A program made the translations under genes and the position numbers. This document shows positions 46,260-54,743 of a stretch of DNA of 64,000 nucleotides, piece by piece. The stretch comes from Actinomycetospora termitidis (GTDB lineage: Bacteria > Actinomycetota > Actinomycetes > Mycobacteriales > Pseudonocardiaceae), in NCBI RefSeq assembly GCF_030286555.1, contig NZ_JASVWF010000007.1, positions 62,001 to 126,000 on the forward strand, written 5' to 3'. Within the stretch, counting starts at the first letter, position 1, and every line of letters starts with the position of its first letter. Below the pieces are notes generated by a model, which did not search any database, was not told where the DNA came from, and saw nothing but the letters and a program-made list of their open reading frames with translations.

Positions 46260-46310
46260 GAGCGAACGGCACTCTCGCGCACGTAGAGGCTGCGAGGGTG
46301 CCGTTCGCTC
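46260..46310. repeat. 51-bp palindromic repeat, copy 4 (probable glyS terminator)
   Basis: The arms GAGCGAACGGCAC and GTGCCGTTCGCTC differ from the other copies at paired positions and so keep the stem; an inner CTCGC/GCGAG pair extends it around ACGTAGAG. It lies 19 bases past the glyS stop and can act as a terminator. Confidence 0.85.
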
Positions 46311-46377
46311 GTCCCGGGGCGCTGTCCCGACGACGGGTGCGGCGAGGCTGTCGGTGTCCTCACCTACGCTGGCCGTC

Positions 46378-47388
46378 GTGACCCAGCTGAGCGACGTCCT
46401 CGCCGGAGGCGACGATCCGGCCGCGCCCGTCGGGGTCGTCCGGGTGCTCGCCCGGCACGGCTTCGGCACCGTCGAGCCCGGGCAGTTGCTGGCCGCGCGC
46501 GGGACGTTGATGGGCGAGGTCGTGACGGCGGGTGACCTGCTGCGTGGCGCGCTGGACGCGCCCGCGGTCGAGCTCGCCCGCAGCGCGCTCGCGGCGCCCG
46601 CCACGCAGGAGGCGCACGTCGCGGAGGACGACGCCGTGGCGGCCGGCCTCGCCTGCGCGGGCGGCGCGACGCTGCTGGCCCACCCGCTGGAGGCCGACCC
46701 GGCCGGGGCGCTCGGCCGGGCGTTCGCGGGCGGCGTCCCGGCGGCCCTGGTGTCGACCGTGGACGGGCAGCGGACCCTCGTCGTCGTCGGGAACGACCTC
46801 GACGAGGCCCACGGCGGCCTCGGGTCGCCGGAGCTGGACGAGGCCGCGGCCGCGCACGTGCGGGGCCTGCTGCGCCGCGGCGCCACCGCCACCGACCGCA
46901 CCGAGCTGGCCGGCGTCGAGGTCCTGGTCGACCTCTGGGTGCCGGTGCCGTCCCTGCTGGTCGTGGGCGCCGGGGCGCTCGGGGAGGCCCTCGCCGCCCA
47001 GGCCGCCGTGCTGGGCTGGGGGAGCCGGGCCGTGGCCACGGTCGCGGAGACCACGGCCGCGGTCGAGGCGTTCACCGACGCCGACGTGCTCGTCCTGCTC
47101 GACCACGACCCGGCGTTCGACGAGTCCCTGATCGCGGGGCTGCGCCACGGCCGCGGGTTCCTGGGGGCGCTGGGGTCGCGGCGCACGCAGGCGGCCCGCC
47201 GCGAGCGGCTGCTGGCCGCCGGGATCACCGAGGAGCAGCTGGCGGCGATCCACGGGCCCGTGGGGCTCGACCTGGGCGCCCGCACCCCCGCCGAGACCGC
47301 GGTGTCGGTCGTCGCGGAGGTGCTCGCGGTGCGGTCCGGCCGGGACCCGGGGGCGCTGTCCGCGGGCCGCGGGCAGATCGGGGCGTGA
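46378..47388 (+). CDS. XdhC/CoxI family protein (molybdenum hydroxylase maturation)
   Basis: The 336-residue protein has the N-terminal XdhC region (LAARGTLMGEVVTAGDLLRG; GLACAGGATLL with a Cys) and a C-terminal NAD(P)-type Rossmann domain (PSLLVVGAGALGEALAAQAA), with GRGFLGALGSRRTQAARRE typical of XdhC_C. Such proteins insert or sulfurate the Mo cofactor in xanthine dehydrogenase-type enzymes. The GTG at 46378 lies eight bases after a TACGCT -10, which favours a leaderless transcript. The only Mo hydroxylase here is 30 kb away. Confidence 0.85.
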   Translation: MTQLSDVLAGGDDPAAPVGVVRVLARHGFGTVEPGQLLAARGTLMGEVVTAGDLLRGALDAPAVELARSALAAPATQEAHVAEDDAVAAGLACAGGATLLAHPLEADPAGALGRAFAGGVPAALVSTVDGQRTLVVVGNDLDEAHGGLGSPELDEAAAAHVRGLLRRGATATDRTELAGVEVLVDLWVPVPSLLVVGAGALGEALAAQAAVLGWGSRAVATVAETTAAVEAFTDADVLVLLDHDPAFDESLIAGLRHGRGFLGALGSRRTQAARRERLLAAGITEEQLAAIHGPVGLDLGARTPAETAVSVVAEVLAVRSGRDPGALSAGRGQIGA

Positions 47389-48056
47389 GCGCGCCGGGGC
47401 AGGGCGCCCCGACGAGGGCGACGCGTTCCCGGGCGGCGCTCACGTGGGCGCCCCGGGTCGTCGTCGGGGCGTTGGTCATCGCGCTGCTCCTCGTCGGCGG
47501 CACGGCCGCACGGGTCTGGTGGCTGGGCCGGGTGGACGAGCGCGCCCCGACCGACGTGATCCTCGTGCTCGGCGCCGCGCAGTACGACGGACGGCCGTCC
47601 CCGGTGCTCGAGGCCCGCCTGGAGCACGCGCTCGCGCTGTACCGCCAGGGGGTCGCCCCGCGCATCGTCACCGTCGGCGGGGCCGCGGCGGGCGACCAGT
47701 TCTCCGAGGCCGAGAGCGGTGACCGGTGGCTCACCGAGCACGGCGTGCCCAACCGGGACGTCCTCGCGATCGACGAGGGCAGCGACACCCTCGGCAGCTT
47801 CGAGGCCGTCGGGTCGGTGGCGCGGCAACGCGGGTGGGCCTCCGCCGTGATCGTGTCCGACCCCTGGCACTCGTTGCGCTCCCGCACGATGGCCCGCGAC
47901 GTCGGGCTCGACGCGACCACCTCGCCGGCCAAGGGCGGCCCGGTGTCGCAGACCCGGCGGACCCAGTTCTTCTACATCGTCCGCGAGACCGCCGGGTTGA
48001 TCTACTACCACCTGGCGCACGCCTCGTCGGACTTCTCCGACCCCGGGCTGCAGTGA
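47385..48056 (+). CDS. YdcF/SanA-like (DUF218) membrane protein
   Basis: The 223-residue protein has one N-terminal transmembrane helix (VVVGALVIALLLVGGTAARVWW) and an exported DUF218 domain: TDVILVLGAAQYDGRPSPVL, RIVTVGG, then SDPWHSLRSRTMA. The family is linked to envelope barrier function and vancomycin tolerance (SanA), with no fixed biochemical role. It overlaps the XdhC gene and dgt by four bases each. Confidence 0.87.
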   Translation: MSAPGQGAPTRATRSRAALTWAPRVVVGALVIALLLVGGTAARVWWLGRVDERAPTDVILVLGAAQYDGRPSPVLEARLEHALALYRQGVAPRIVTVGGAAAGDQFSEAESGDRWLTEHGVPNRDVLAIDEGSDTLGSFEAVGSVARQRGWASAVIVSDPWHSLRSRTMARDVGLDATTSPAKGGPVSQTRRTQFFYIVRETAGLIYYHLAHASSDFSDPGLQ

Positions 48057-49291
48057 GCCGGGGAGCGAGGGACGAGCGCTTCCTGCCCGAGCCGCCCAAG
48101 CGCGGCCGGGAGCGGCGCTCGCCGTTCGCCCGCGACCGGGGCCGCGTGCTGCACTCCGCGGCGCTGCGACGGCTCGCGGGCAAGACGCAGGTGGTCGGGC
48201 CGGGGGAGGACGCCGAGGTCACGGGCGTGCCGCGGACCCGGCTGACGCACTCGCTGGAGGTCGCGCAGATCGGGCGCGGGATGGCCGAGGAGCTCGGCCT
48301 CGACCCGGACGTCGTCGACACCGCGGGCCTGGCCCACGACATCGGCCACCCGCCGTTCGGGCACAACGGCGAGCGGGCGCTCGACGCCGTCGCGGCCGAC
48401 GCCGGCGGGTTCGAGGGCAACGCCCAGACGCTGCGCCTGCTCACCCGCCTGGAGCCGAAGACGCTGGAGGAGGGCCCCGCCTCGGGGCTCAACCTCACGC
48501 GCGCCACGCTCGACGCCTGCATGAAGTACCCCTGGACCAGAGGGGCCGCCCGCAAGTTCGGCGTCTACGCCGACGACGTCGAGGTGTTCGCCTGGATCCG
48601 CGACCCGGCCGACGTCCGTCCCTGCCTGGAGGCCCAGGTCATGGACTGGGCCGACGACGTTGCCTACTCCGTGCACGACGTCGAGGACGCCATCCTCGCC
48701 GGGCGCATCGAGCCCGCCCGCCTCGCCGTTCCCGACGACGGGTTGATCGCCCTGGCGGCCGCGACGTTCGGCGGGGACGCCGCCGAACTCGCCGACGCCG
48801 CGGAACGGCTCGCCGCCTACCCGCCGCTGCGCGCGGTCGCGGAACTCGCCTCGCCGGGCTCACTCACCGCCCAGGTCGCGCTCAAGCGCCTGACCAGCGA
48901 GCTCGTGGGGCGCTTCGTCGTCGCGGCGGTCGAGGGGACCTTCGCCGCCACCGGCCGGGAGGCGCTCGACCCGGCCGACGACCTCGTCGTGCCGCCGGGC
49001 GCGCGCGCCGAGGTGACCCTGCTCAAGGCGGCCGCGGTGCGGTGGGTGATGTCCGACCCGGCCCGCCTGGCCGCCCAGGAGGTCGAGCGGGGTCTGCTCG
49101 CGGACCTGGTCGGGCGATTGTGTGACGGCGCACCGGACGCGCTGGACCCCGCGTTCCGACCGGCATGGGACGCTGCCGGGGACGGCCCGGGGCGGTTGCG
49201 CGTCGTCGTCGACCAGGTCGCGGTCCTCACCGATGCGCAGGCCCGGTCGTGGTCGGAGAAGCATCGTGGCGGGCCGGGGGAGGGACGTTGA
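48053..49291 (+). CDS. dgt: Deoxyguanosine triphosphate triphosphohydrolase-like protein
   Basis: The 412-residue HD-domain protein has RTRLTHSLEVAQIGRGMA and AGLAHDIGHPPFGHNGE (H..HD..D metal site), diagnostic of dNTPases. It cleaves dNTPs to nucleosides and triphosphate. The GTG at 48053 is chosen by overlap with the DUF218 stop and by the conserved core. In mycobacteria dgt sits beside dnaG. Here about 13 kb of other genes separate them. Confidence 0.93.
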   Translation: MSRGARDERFLPEPPKRGRERRSPFARDRGRVLHSAALRRLAGKTQVVGPGEDAEVTGVPRTRLTHSLEVAQIGRGMAEELGLDPDVVDTAGLAHDIGHPPFGHNGERALDAVAADAGGFEGNAQTLRLLTRLEPKTLEEGPASGLNLTRATLDACMKYPWTRGAARKFGVYADDVEVFAWIRDPADVRPCLEAQVMDWADDVAYSVHDVEDAILAGRIEPARLAVPDDGLIALAAATFGGDAAELADAAERLAAYPPLRAVAELASPGSLTAQVALKRLTSELVGRFVVAAVEGTFAATGREALDPADDLVVPPGARAEVTLLKAAAVRWVMSDPARLAAQEVERGLLADLVGRLCDGAPDALDPAFRPAWDAAGDGPGRLRVVVDQVAVLTDAQARSWSEKHRGGPGEGR

Positions 49292-51165
49292 GCGAGACGA
49301 CGTCGGTCCCGCCGTCGCCCGCCCGGGTCCGCGAGTTCCCCGCCGACCTGGCCCGACGCGCGCGGCGGCGTCCGGTCACGGTCACCGCAGTCGTCCTGAC
49401 GCTGACCGTCGTCGTCTACGGCGTCCTGGTCTGGCAGCGCCGGTGGATCTCCGACGACGGTCTGATCTTCCTCCGCACCGTCCGCCAGATCCTCGACGGG
49501 CACGGCCCGGTGTTCAACATCGGGGAGCGGGTCGAGACCAACACCTCCACGCTGTGGACGCTGGTGCTGATCCCGCTCTCCGTGCTGCCGGGCCGCCCGG
49601 AGATCGCGGCGCTCGTCGTCGGCGGGCTGCTCTCCGTGGTGGCGCTCGGGTTCGCGGTCGACGGGGCCCGTCGGCTCACCGGCCTGGGCCGCGTGGTCGT
49701 CCCCGCCGGTGCCCTCGTGGTGATCGCCCTCCCGCCGTTCTGGGACTTCGGGACGTCGGGTCTGGAGACCGGGCTGTCGTTCTGGTGGCTGGCCTTCTCC
49801 TGGTGGCTGCTGGTGCGCCGCTCCCAGCGCGAGCCGCGGTTGTTCGCCGCGGAGGGGTCCCGACGGCGGCCCGGGGCGGCCTGGCCGGTCGCGCTCGCCC
49901 TGGGGCTCGGCCCGCTCGTGCGCCCGGACCTCGCCCTCGTGGCGGCCCTCGGCGGGCTGGCGCTGGCGGTGCTCGAGCAGCCGCGGGACCGGCGGGGCGT
50001 GACGCGCCTGGTCGGGCTCGGGGCGATCTGCGTGACGCCGGCCCTGGTCTACGAGGTCTTCCGGGCGGGCTACTACGGCCTGCTGGTGCCCTCGACCGCC
50101 CTGGCCAAGGAGGCCGGGGTGGCGCGGTGGGGTCGTGGCTACTCCTACCTGCGCGACACCGTGGCCACCTACTGGCTCCTCGTCCCCGCGCTGGTCCTCG
50201 GGGCGGCGGCCCTGCTGCTGGTCGCGCAGCGGGTGTCGCGGTCGTCCTGGTGGGCGCGCCGGCACGACGTGGCCGGCGAGCCGGACGTGCGCCGCACCCG
50301 CGCGTGGGACCGGGCCGGGACCGTGGCGGTCGCCGTGGCGCCGGTGCTCGCCGGGGTCGGCATGCTCGGGTACGTCACCCGCGTCGGTGGGGACTTCATG
50401 CACGCCCGGATGCTCCTGCCGGCGATCTTCTGCGTGCTGCTGCCGGTGATGGCCCTCCCGGTCCGTCGGTTGACGGTCGCGCCGCTGGTGGTGCTGGTGG
50501 TCTGGGCGGGGATCGTCGGCACCACCGCGCGCCCGAACTACCACGGCATCTCCGCCTCCGGCATCGCCGACGAGCGCGGCTTCTACACGCAGTTGCTGGG
50601 CAACCCGCACCCCCTGACCGCCGACGACTACCGCGCCCATCCCTACGTCGCCGGCGGCGCGGCGCTCGTCGCGAAGAGCCCGCGGCCCGTCGTCGCGCTG
50701 ATGGCCCGCGGGACGGGGCCCGCGGGCCCGGAGTGGGACCTCGTGCCGCTCGCGCCGGACAGTCCGTCGGGGCTGGTCTTCCTCAACCTGGGCGCCGCCG
50801 GCGCCCTGACGCCCCTGGACGTGCGGGTCACCGACACCGTCGGTCTCGCCGACCCGCTCGCGGCGCACACCACGAACGTGCCCGACGGGCGGACCGGACA
50901 CGACAAGAACCTCCCTGCGGCGTGGTTCGTGGCGGCGGGCGGTGGCACGGCGGGCGACAGCCGGGCGGTCTCCGGCGAGGACGTCGCCGCCGCGTCCCGG
51001 GCGCTGCGGTGCCCGGCGATCGTGGAACTGCGGGACTCCGTGTCCGCCCCGATGACCTGGACACGGTTCCGGGACAACCTCCTCGGGGCGCCCGCTCGCA
51101 CGGACCTCCGCTTCCCCCGCGACCCGGTCCTCGCCGAGGTCGCGTGCACGTCGTCCGTGCGCTGA
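49288..51165 (+). CDS. GT-C superfamily glycosyltransferase (AftB/ZomB-like)
   Basis: The 625-residue protein has about ten transmembrane helices and a first external loop with WISDDGLIFLRTVRQILDG (DD motif of GT-C enzymes) and NIGERVETNTSTLWT. A C-terminal periplasmic domain of about 180 residues follows. It resembles the mycobacterial arabinofuranosyltransferase AftB / ZomB group, which uses decaprenyl-phosphate arabinose to cap cell-wall arabinan. TTG at 49288 is taken as start, overlapping the dgt stop. The exact sugar is inferred. Confidence 0.82.
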   Translation: MSETTSVPPSPARVREFPADLARRARRRPVTVTAVVLTLTVVVYGVLVWQRRWISDDGLIFLRTVRQILDGHGPVFNIGERVETNTSTLWTLVLIPLSVLPGRPEIAALVVGGLLSVVALGFAVDGARRLTGLGRVVVPAGALVVIALPPFWDFGTSGLETGLSFWWLAFSWWLLVRRSQREPRLFAAEGSRRRPGAAWPVALALGLGPLVRPDLALVAALGGLALAVLEQPRDRRGVTRLVGLGAICVTPALVYEVFRAGYYGLLVPSTALAKEAGVARWGRGYSYLRDTVATYWLLVPALVLGAAALLLVAQRVSRSSWWARRHDVAGEPDVRRTRAWDRAGTVAVAVAPVLAGVGMLGYVTRVGGDFMHARMLLPAIFCVLLPVMALPVRRLTVAPLVVLVVWAGIVGTTARPNYHGISASGIADERGFYTQLLGNPHPLTADDYRAHPYVAGGAALVAKSPRPVVALMARGTGPAGPEWDLVPLAPDSPSGLVFLNLGAAGALTPLDVRVTDTVGLADPLAAHTTNVPDGRTGHDKNLPAAWFVAAGGGTAGDSRAVSGEDVAAASRALRCPAIVELRDSVSAPMTWTRFRDNLLGAPARTDLRFPRDPVLAEVACTSSVR

Positions 51166-51196
51166 CGATCGGATGATCGACGCGGGGCTGCGTGGG

Positions 51197-51319
51197 GGAT
51201 CGGATACTGCTCCGATCCGGTGCACTTTCCCGTCGGTGTCCGGACGGTCACCGGCGGTCGTCAGGGCCGTCCGGAGCAGGGCGAGCGACTGATCGGTGCT
51301 CGTAGGCTGCGCCGATCAG
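51197..51319 (+). terminator. Three successive hairpins after the glycosyltransferase gene
   Basis: The gap 51166-51533 holds no gene. Stems are GGATCGGA/TCCGATCC (51197-51204 with 51211-51218), TCCGGACGG/CCGTCCGGA (51239-51247 with 51267-51275) and CTGATCGG/CCGATCAG (51289-51296 with 51312-51319). The first is the likely terminator. The rest of the gap leads to the promoter at 51481. Confidence 0.5.
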
Positions 51320-51480
51320 ACCTAGCACGTAGCCGGACGCCTCCATGGTCGTTCGTGCGATTGCTGCCGCAGATCCATCGTTCGGATCAATGACGTGCAG
51401 GTTCCCGCACGGGGTGGCCAACCGACGCAGCGCTGCTCGGCACTCGGGTGAACCCCGGGCTGTTGGGCCGATCGGACTCG

Positions 51481-51509
51481 TTGCTGCTCACTCACAGCGA
51501 ACCTACTGT
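51481..51509 (+). promoter_or_regulatory. Promoter of the roadblock operon
   Basis: TTGCTG (51481-51486) and TACTGT (51504-51509) are separated by exactly 17 bases, a good housekeeping-type promoter. It lies 24 bases before the proposed ATG at 51534. Confidence 0.55.
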
Positions 51510-51533
51510 GCGTCGGTCCAAGCCGTCGTCGGG

Positions 51534-53033
51534 ATGTCGGGAGAACGCGTGGTCGCTCTCGGTCGGGGTTCGTCCCCCGCTGACGCGGTCCCCACGCCTC
51601 TGTCGGCGCCCGGTGGGTTGTCCCCCGCCGTGGCGGCGCTCGTCGACCTGCCCGGGGCCCGCTACGTGCTGGTCGTCGACGCGTCCGGCGAGCGGGTACG
51701 CGGTGAGCTCGGCGGCCCGCCGGAGGCCGACCTCGCCGTCCTGACCTGGGCCCGCCGCCTGGCCGACGTCTCGCGCGAGCGCGGGCGCGCGATGGAGGAC
51801 GTCGTCCTGACGACGGAGTCCGCGTTCCACCTCGTCCGCGCGGTCCCGGAGGTCCGCGGCGAGGACGTGTGGGTCGCCCTGCGCATCGACCGCGAGCGGG
51901 GCAACCTCGCGCTCGCCCGCCGGGCGCTCGCCGGGCTGTCGGCCCCCGACCGGATCGCCGTGCCGGGCCCGCGCCGGCTCGAGGCCGCACCGTCGCCCGC
52001 GCGCCCGGTGTCCGGCCGTCCCTCGTCCCCCGGCCCCGCCGCCCCACCGGCGTCGGCGCCGATGACGGGCTCGCTGCCCGCCGCGATGCCGTCGGCGGGT
52101 GCCCCGATGCCGCTCGCGCCGGCACCCCGGACGGCCCCGGAGCCGACCCGACCCGCTGCGGGACCCGGCGTGCCCGCTCTCGCGCTCCTCCCGCCGGCCC
52201 CGGGTCCGCGGGCCCTGCGCTCGCCGGAGGCGGTGCCGCCCCCGCCGGCGGCGCCGGTCGAGGTGAATGGCGACCTGCGCGCACTGGACGCCAGGGATCG
52301 GCCATCGTCGGCGGTACCGGGTGCCCGCGACTCCGCGGCGGCGCCTGTGAATGGCGACCTGCGCGCATCCGACGAGAGCAGCGCGCCATCGTCGACGGCG
52401 GGCGACTCCGCCGCGGGGCCGGTGGATGGCGATCTGCGCGCATCCGACGGGAGCAGCGCGCCATCGTCGACGGCGGAGGAGTCTGCGGCGCCGCGTGTGA
52501 ATGGCGACCTGCACGCATCCGACGGGACCAGCGCGCCATCGTCGGAGACCGAGGACGGCGCCGCCGAGGAGGAGCCCGGCCTCTGGGACCCGCGCCGTCG
52601 TCCGCTCACCGTCCGCCAGGCCGCGACGTGGCGCTCCGCCCCCGAGGTGCCCGGCGCGCGGGAGTCGGCCGAGGACGCGCCGGTCCCCGTGATCCCCGCG
52701 CCGCGGGTGGCGGGGTCGCTGTTCGCACCCGTCGTCGTCGTGCCGCCCCCGCCGTCGCCGGTGGACGACGACACGACCGAGGTCCCGGCCCCGGTGCCGT
52801 ACCCGATCATCACCGCCCCGCCGCTCGAGCCGGCCCCCGAGCCGGTGCCCGCGGAGGAGCCCGCCGTCACCGACGCCGGCCTGCCCCGCCGCGCCCCCGG
52901 GGAGCGCCTCGCGGTGCCCTCGGTCCCGCCCGAAACCGTCGCGCCCGCTCCCGCGCCGGCTGGGGTCCCCGGTTGGAGTACCGAACCCTCCGTGCTCCGC
53001 CGCCTGCTGTTCGGGCTGCGGCGCCTCACCTGA
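51534..53033 (+). CDS. Roadblock/LC7-like protein with long Pro/Ala-rich tail and internal repeats
   Basis: The 499-residue reading starts at the ATG after a good promoter. The first ~140 residues look like a roadblock/LC7 fold (LSPAVAALVDLPGARYVLVV DAS-type opening; VALRIDRERGNLALARRALA helix). The rest is low-complexity Pro/Ala/Ser, with four copies of NGDLRASDxSSAPSS encoded by a 75-bp tandem repeat (52265-52546), and a short basic-hydrophobic end (VLRRLLFGLRRLT) that may contact membrane. It is followed by two more small roadblock-like genes. The function is unknown; the start is moderately sure. Confidence 0.68.
   Translation: MSGERVVALGRGSSPADAVPTPLSAPGGLSPAVAALVDLPGARYVLVVDASGERVRGELGGPPEADLAVLTWARRLADVSRERGRAMEDVVLTTESAFHLVRAVPEVRGEDVWVALRIDRERGNLALARRALAGLSAPDRIAVPGPRRLEAAPSPARPVSGRPSSPGPAAPPASAPMTGSLPAAMPSAGAPMPLAPAPRTAPEPTRPAAGPGVPALALLPPAPGPRALRSPEAVPPPPAAPVEVNGDLRALDARDRPSSAVPGARDSAAAPVNGDLRASDESSAPSSTAGDSAAGPVDGDLRASDGSSAPSSTAEESAAPRVNGDLHASDGTSAPSSETEDGAAEEEPGLWDPRRRPLTVRQAATWRSAPEVPGARESAEDAPVPVIPAPRVAGSLFAPVVVVPPPPSPVDDDTTEVPAPVPYPIITAPPLEPAPEPVPAEEPAVTDAGLPRRAPGERLAVPSVPPETVAPAPAPAGVPGWSTEPSVLRRLLFGLRRLT
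52265..52546 (+). repeat. 75-bp tandem repeat carrying a palindromic core
   Basis: Copies start at 52265, 52349, 52424 and 52499, spaced 84, 75 and 75 bases. Each begins near ATGGCGACCTGCGCGCA and ends GCGCGCCATCGTCG. ATGGCG and CGCCAT pair across each unit. The unit is 25 codons and stays in frame. Confidence 0.88.
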
Positions 53034-53073
53034 TCCCCGACATCCCCCGAGCAGTACCGAAGGACGGACACCC

Positions 53074-53508
53074 ATGGCCGACATCGACTACATCCTCAAC
53101 GCCGCGACCAACATCAAGGGCGCCTTCGCGGTGGCCCTGGTCGACTACGACAGCGGCATGACGCTGGGCTCCCGCGGCGGCAGCGCCGAGTTCGACCTGG
53201 ACGTCGCGGCCCCGGGCAACTCCGAGGTCGTCCGCGCGAAGTTCGACGTGATGGCGAAGCTGGGCCTGCGCGAGACCATCGAGGACATCCTGATCACCCT
53301 CGACACGCAGTACCACATCATCCGGCCGATCTACTCGCGCAACGACGACGACAAGCTGTTCCTCTACCTGGTGCTCAACCGCCAGCAGGCCAACCTCGCG
53401 ATGGCCCGTCGTGACCTGCGCATGATCTGCGCGCGCTTCTCGATGGACGACCCGACCGCGGCGCCGGCCGAGCCGGCGTACTTCCCGCAGCAGGCCGGGC
53501 GACGCTGA
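53074..53508 (+). CDS. Roadblock/LC7 domain protein
   Basis: The 144-residue protein is essentially one roadblock/LC7 domain: INYIL-like helix, NIKGAFAVALVDYDSGMTLG, then RETIEDILITLDTQYHIIRP and NDDDKLFLYLVLNRQQANLA strands, and the C-terminal helix MARRDLRMICARFSM. Such proteins (MglB, CvnB) usually dimerise and regulate small Ras-like GTPases. No GTPase, kinase or DUF742 gene of a conservon is present nearby. It lies between two other roadblock-like genes. Confidence 0.82.
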   Translation: MADIDYILNAATNIKGAFAVALVDYDSGMTLGSRGGSAEFDLDVAAPGNSEVVRAKFDVMAKLGLRETIEDILITLDTQYHIIRPIYSRNDDDKLFLYLVLNRQQANLAMARRDLRMICARFSMDDPTAAPAEPAYFPQQAGRR

Positions 53509-53518
53509 CCTGCCGGCG

Positions 53519-54199
53519 GTGGCGCGGCATCGTCATGTGACGTGCGTGCGGGCGGACGGCCTGTCGACGGTGCTCTCCTCGCTGCTGGCCGACCGGCGCG
53601 TGGTGGCCGCGACGCTCGTCGACGTCATGAGCGGTTTCGTCCTCGACGCGTGTACGCGCGACGAGGAGCTGGCCGACCTCGAGCTGCTCGGGGCGGCTCA
53701 CGCCGACCTCGCGCGGGCCGGCGACGTCCTGGCCCCGACCGGGGACGCGATCGTCGTCGACACCGGCGACGGGCGGACCCACGTGGTCCGGAAGGTCCCC
53801 GACCCGCACGGGGACCGGATCGCCCTCACCGCGGTGGTGCGCGGGCCCGCGCGCGTGGTCGCGCGGGTCCGTCAGCGCCTCGGCGAGGTGTCGGTCGAGG
53901 CGCTCACGGCCGGTCCGACCCTGCAACGCCGGCCGGTCGACGGCCGCTGGGACCTCACCCCGGCGGCGCCGGCCGTCCCCGCGGTGGCGCCGGACGGTCT
54001 CCCCGGCCTCGACCCGGTCCCGACGACTGGTCAGGCAGCGGCCTGGGCGCCGACCCCGCAGCCGGCCCCGTGGGCGACCGCCATGACCCCGCCGACACCG
54101 GCCCCCGAGGAGGAGGACCCGGACACCGTCGACAGCGACCTCACCGACCGCAGCGACCCGTCGTCGTCGGGACCCGCCGGCGTGCTCACCGGCCCGTGA
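53519..54199 (+). CDS. Roadblock-like protein with acidic/Pro-rich tail
   Basis: The 226-residue protein starts at a GTG ten bases after the previous stop. The N-terminal ~125 residues repeat the roadblock pattern (DGLSTVLSSLLADRRVVAATLV DVMSGFVLD-type opening, then TRDEELADLELLGAAHADLA and a VRQRLGEVSVEAL ending). The C-terminal ~100 residues are Pro/Ala/Asp-rich and disordered. It is third in the trio; the architecture mirrors the first gene (domain plus tail). Confidence 0.7.
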   Translation: MARHRHVTCVRADGLSTVLSSLLADRRVVAATLVDVMSGFVLDACTRDEELADLELLGAAHADLARAGDVLAPTGDAIVVDTGDGRTHVVRKVPDPHGDRIALTAVVRGPARVVARVRQRLGEVSVEALTAGPTLQRRPVDGRWDLTPAAPAVPAVAPDGLPGLDPVPTTGQAAAWAPTPQPAPWATAMTPPTPAPEEEDPDTVDSDLTDRSDPSSSGPAGVLTGP

Positions 54200-54209
54200 A
54201 CCTGCTTCG

Positions 54210-54743
54210 ATGCCCGGCATGGACCACCTGATCGTCACCGTGGACGGGCACCGCCCGGAGATCGACCCGTCGGCCTGGATCGCGCCCGGTGCGGTCGTCG
54301 CGGGCCGCGCGACCCTCGGTCCGGAGGTCGGGATCTGGTACCAGGCGGTGGTGCGGGCCGACAACGACACCATCACGATCGGCGCCGGGTCGAACGTCCA
54401 GGACGGCTCGGTGCTGCACGCCGACCCGGGGTTCCCGTGCACGGTGGGCGAGAACGTCACCGTGGGGCACCGCGCCGTGGTCCACGGCTGCACCGTGGAG
54501 GACGACTGCCTGGTCGGCATGGGTGCGGTGATCATGAACGGCGCGACGGTCGGTCGCGGCTCCGTCGTCGCCGCCGGAGCGGTGATCTCCCAGGGCGTGA
54601 CGGTGCCGCCCGGCTCCCTCGTCGCCGGGGTACCGGGCAAGGTGCGTCGCGAGACGAGCGAGGACGAGCAGTCCTTCAACGGCGTCAGCGCCGCGGCCTA
54701 CCGCCACCTGCTCGGCGTGCACCGCACGGCCACCGGGGGCTGA
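54210..54743 (+). CDS. Gamma-class carbonic anhydrase-like left-handed beta-helix protein
   Basis: The 177-residue protein has hexapeptide repeats and the gamma-CA segments WYQAVVRADNDTITIGAGSNVQDGSVLHAD and VTVGHRAVVHGCTVEDDCLVGMGA-type region, with three metal-ligand histidines (VLHAD, VGHRAVVHG). It probably binds zinc and may hydrate CO2 or act as an acyltransferase-like protein; many homologues have no proven activity. Start ATG 54210; ATG 54219 is possible. It ends at the converging gntR stop. Confidence 0.9.
   Translation: MPGMDHLIVTVDGHRPEIDPSAWIAPGAVVAGRATLGPEVGIWYQAVVRADNDTITIGAGSNVQDGSVLHADPGFPCTVGENVTVGHRAVVHGCTVEDDCLVGMGAVIMNGATVGRGSVVAAGAVISQGVTVPPGSLVAGVPGKVRRETSEDEQSFNGVSAAAYRHLLGVHRTATGG

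Noticed and set aside
44811-48020. Minus-strand open frame of more than 1000 codons opposite glyS, the XdhC gene and the DUF218 gene
   Set aside because: Composition is that of a shadow frame and it lies antisense to clear genes.
52265-52546. Regularly spaced repeats resembling a CRISPR array
   Set aside because: The spacers are also repeated, units are multiples of three in an open frame, and no cas gene is present.
51534-54199. A Streptomyces-type conservon (cvn) operon
   Set aside because: Only roadblock-like proteins are present; histidine kinase, DUF742 and GTPase genes are missing.
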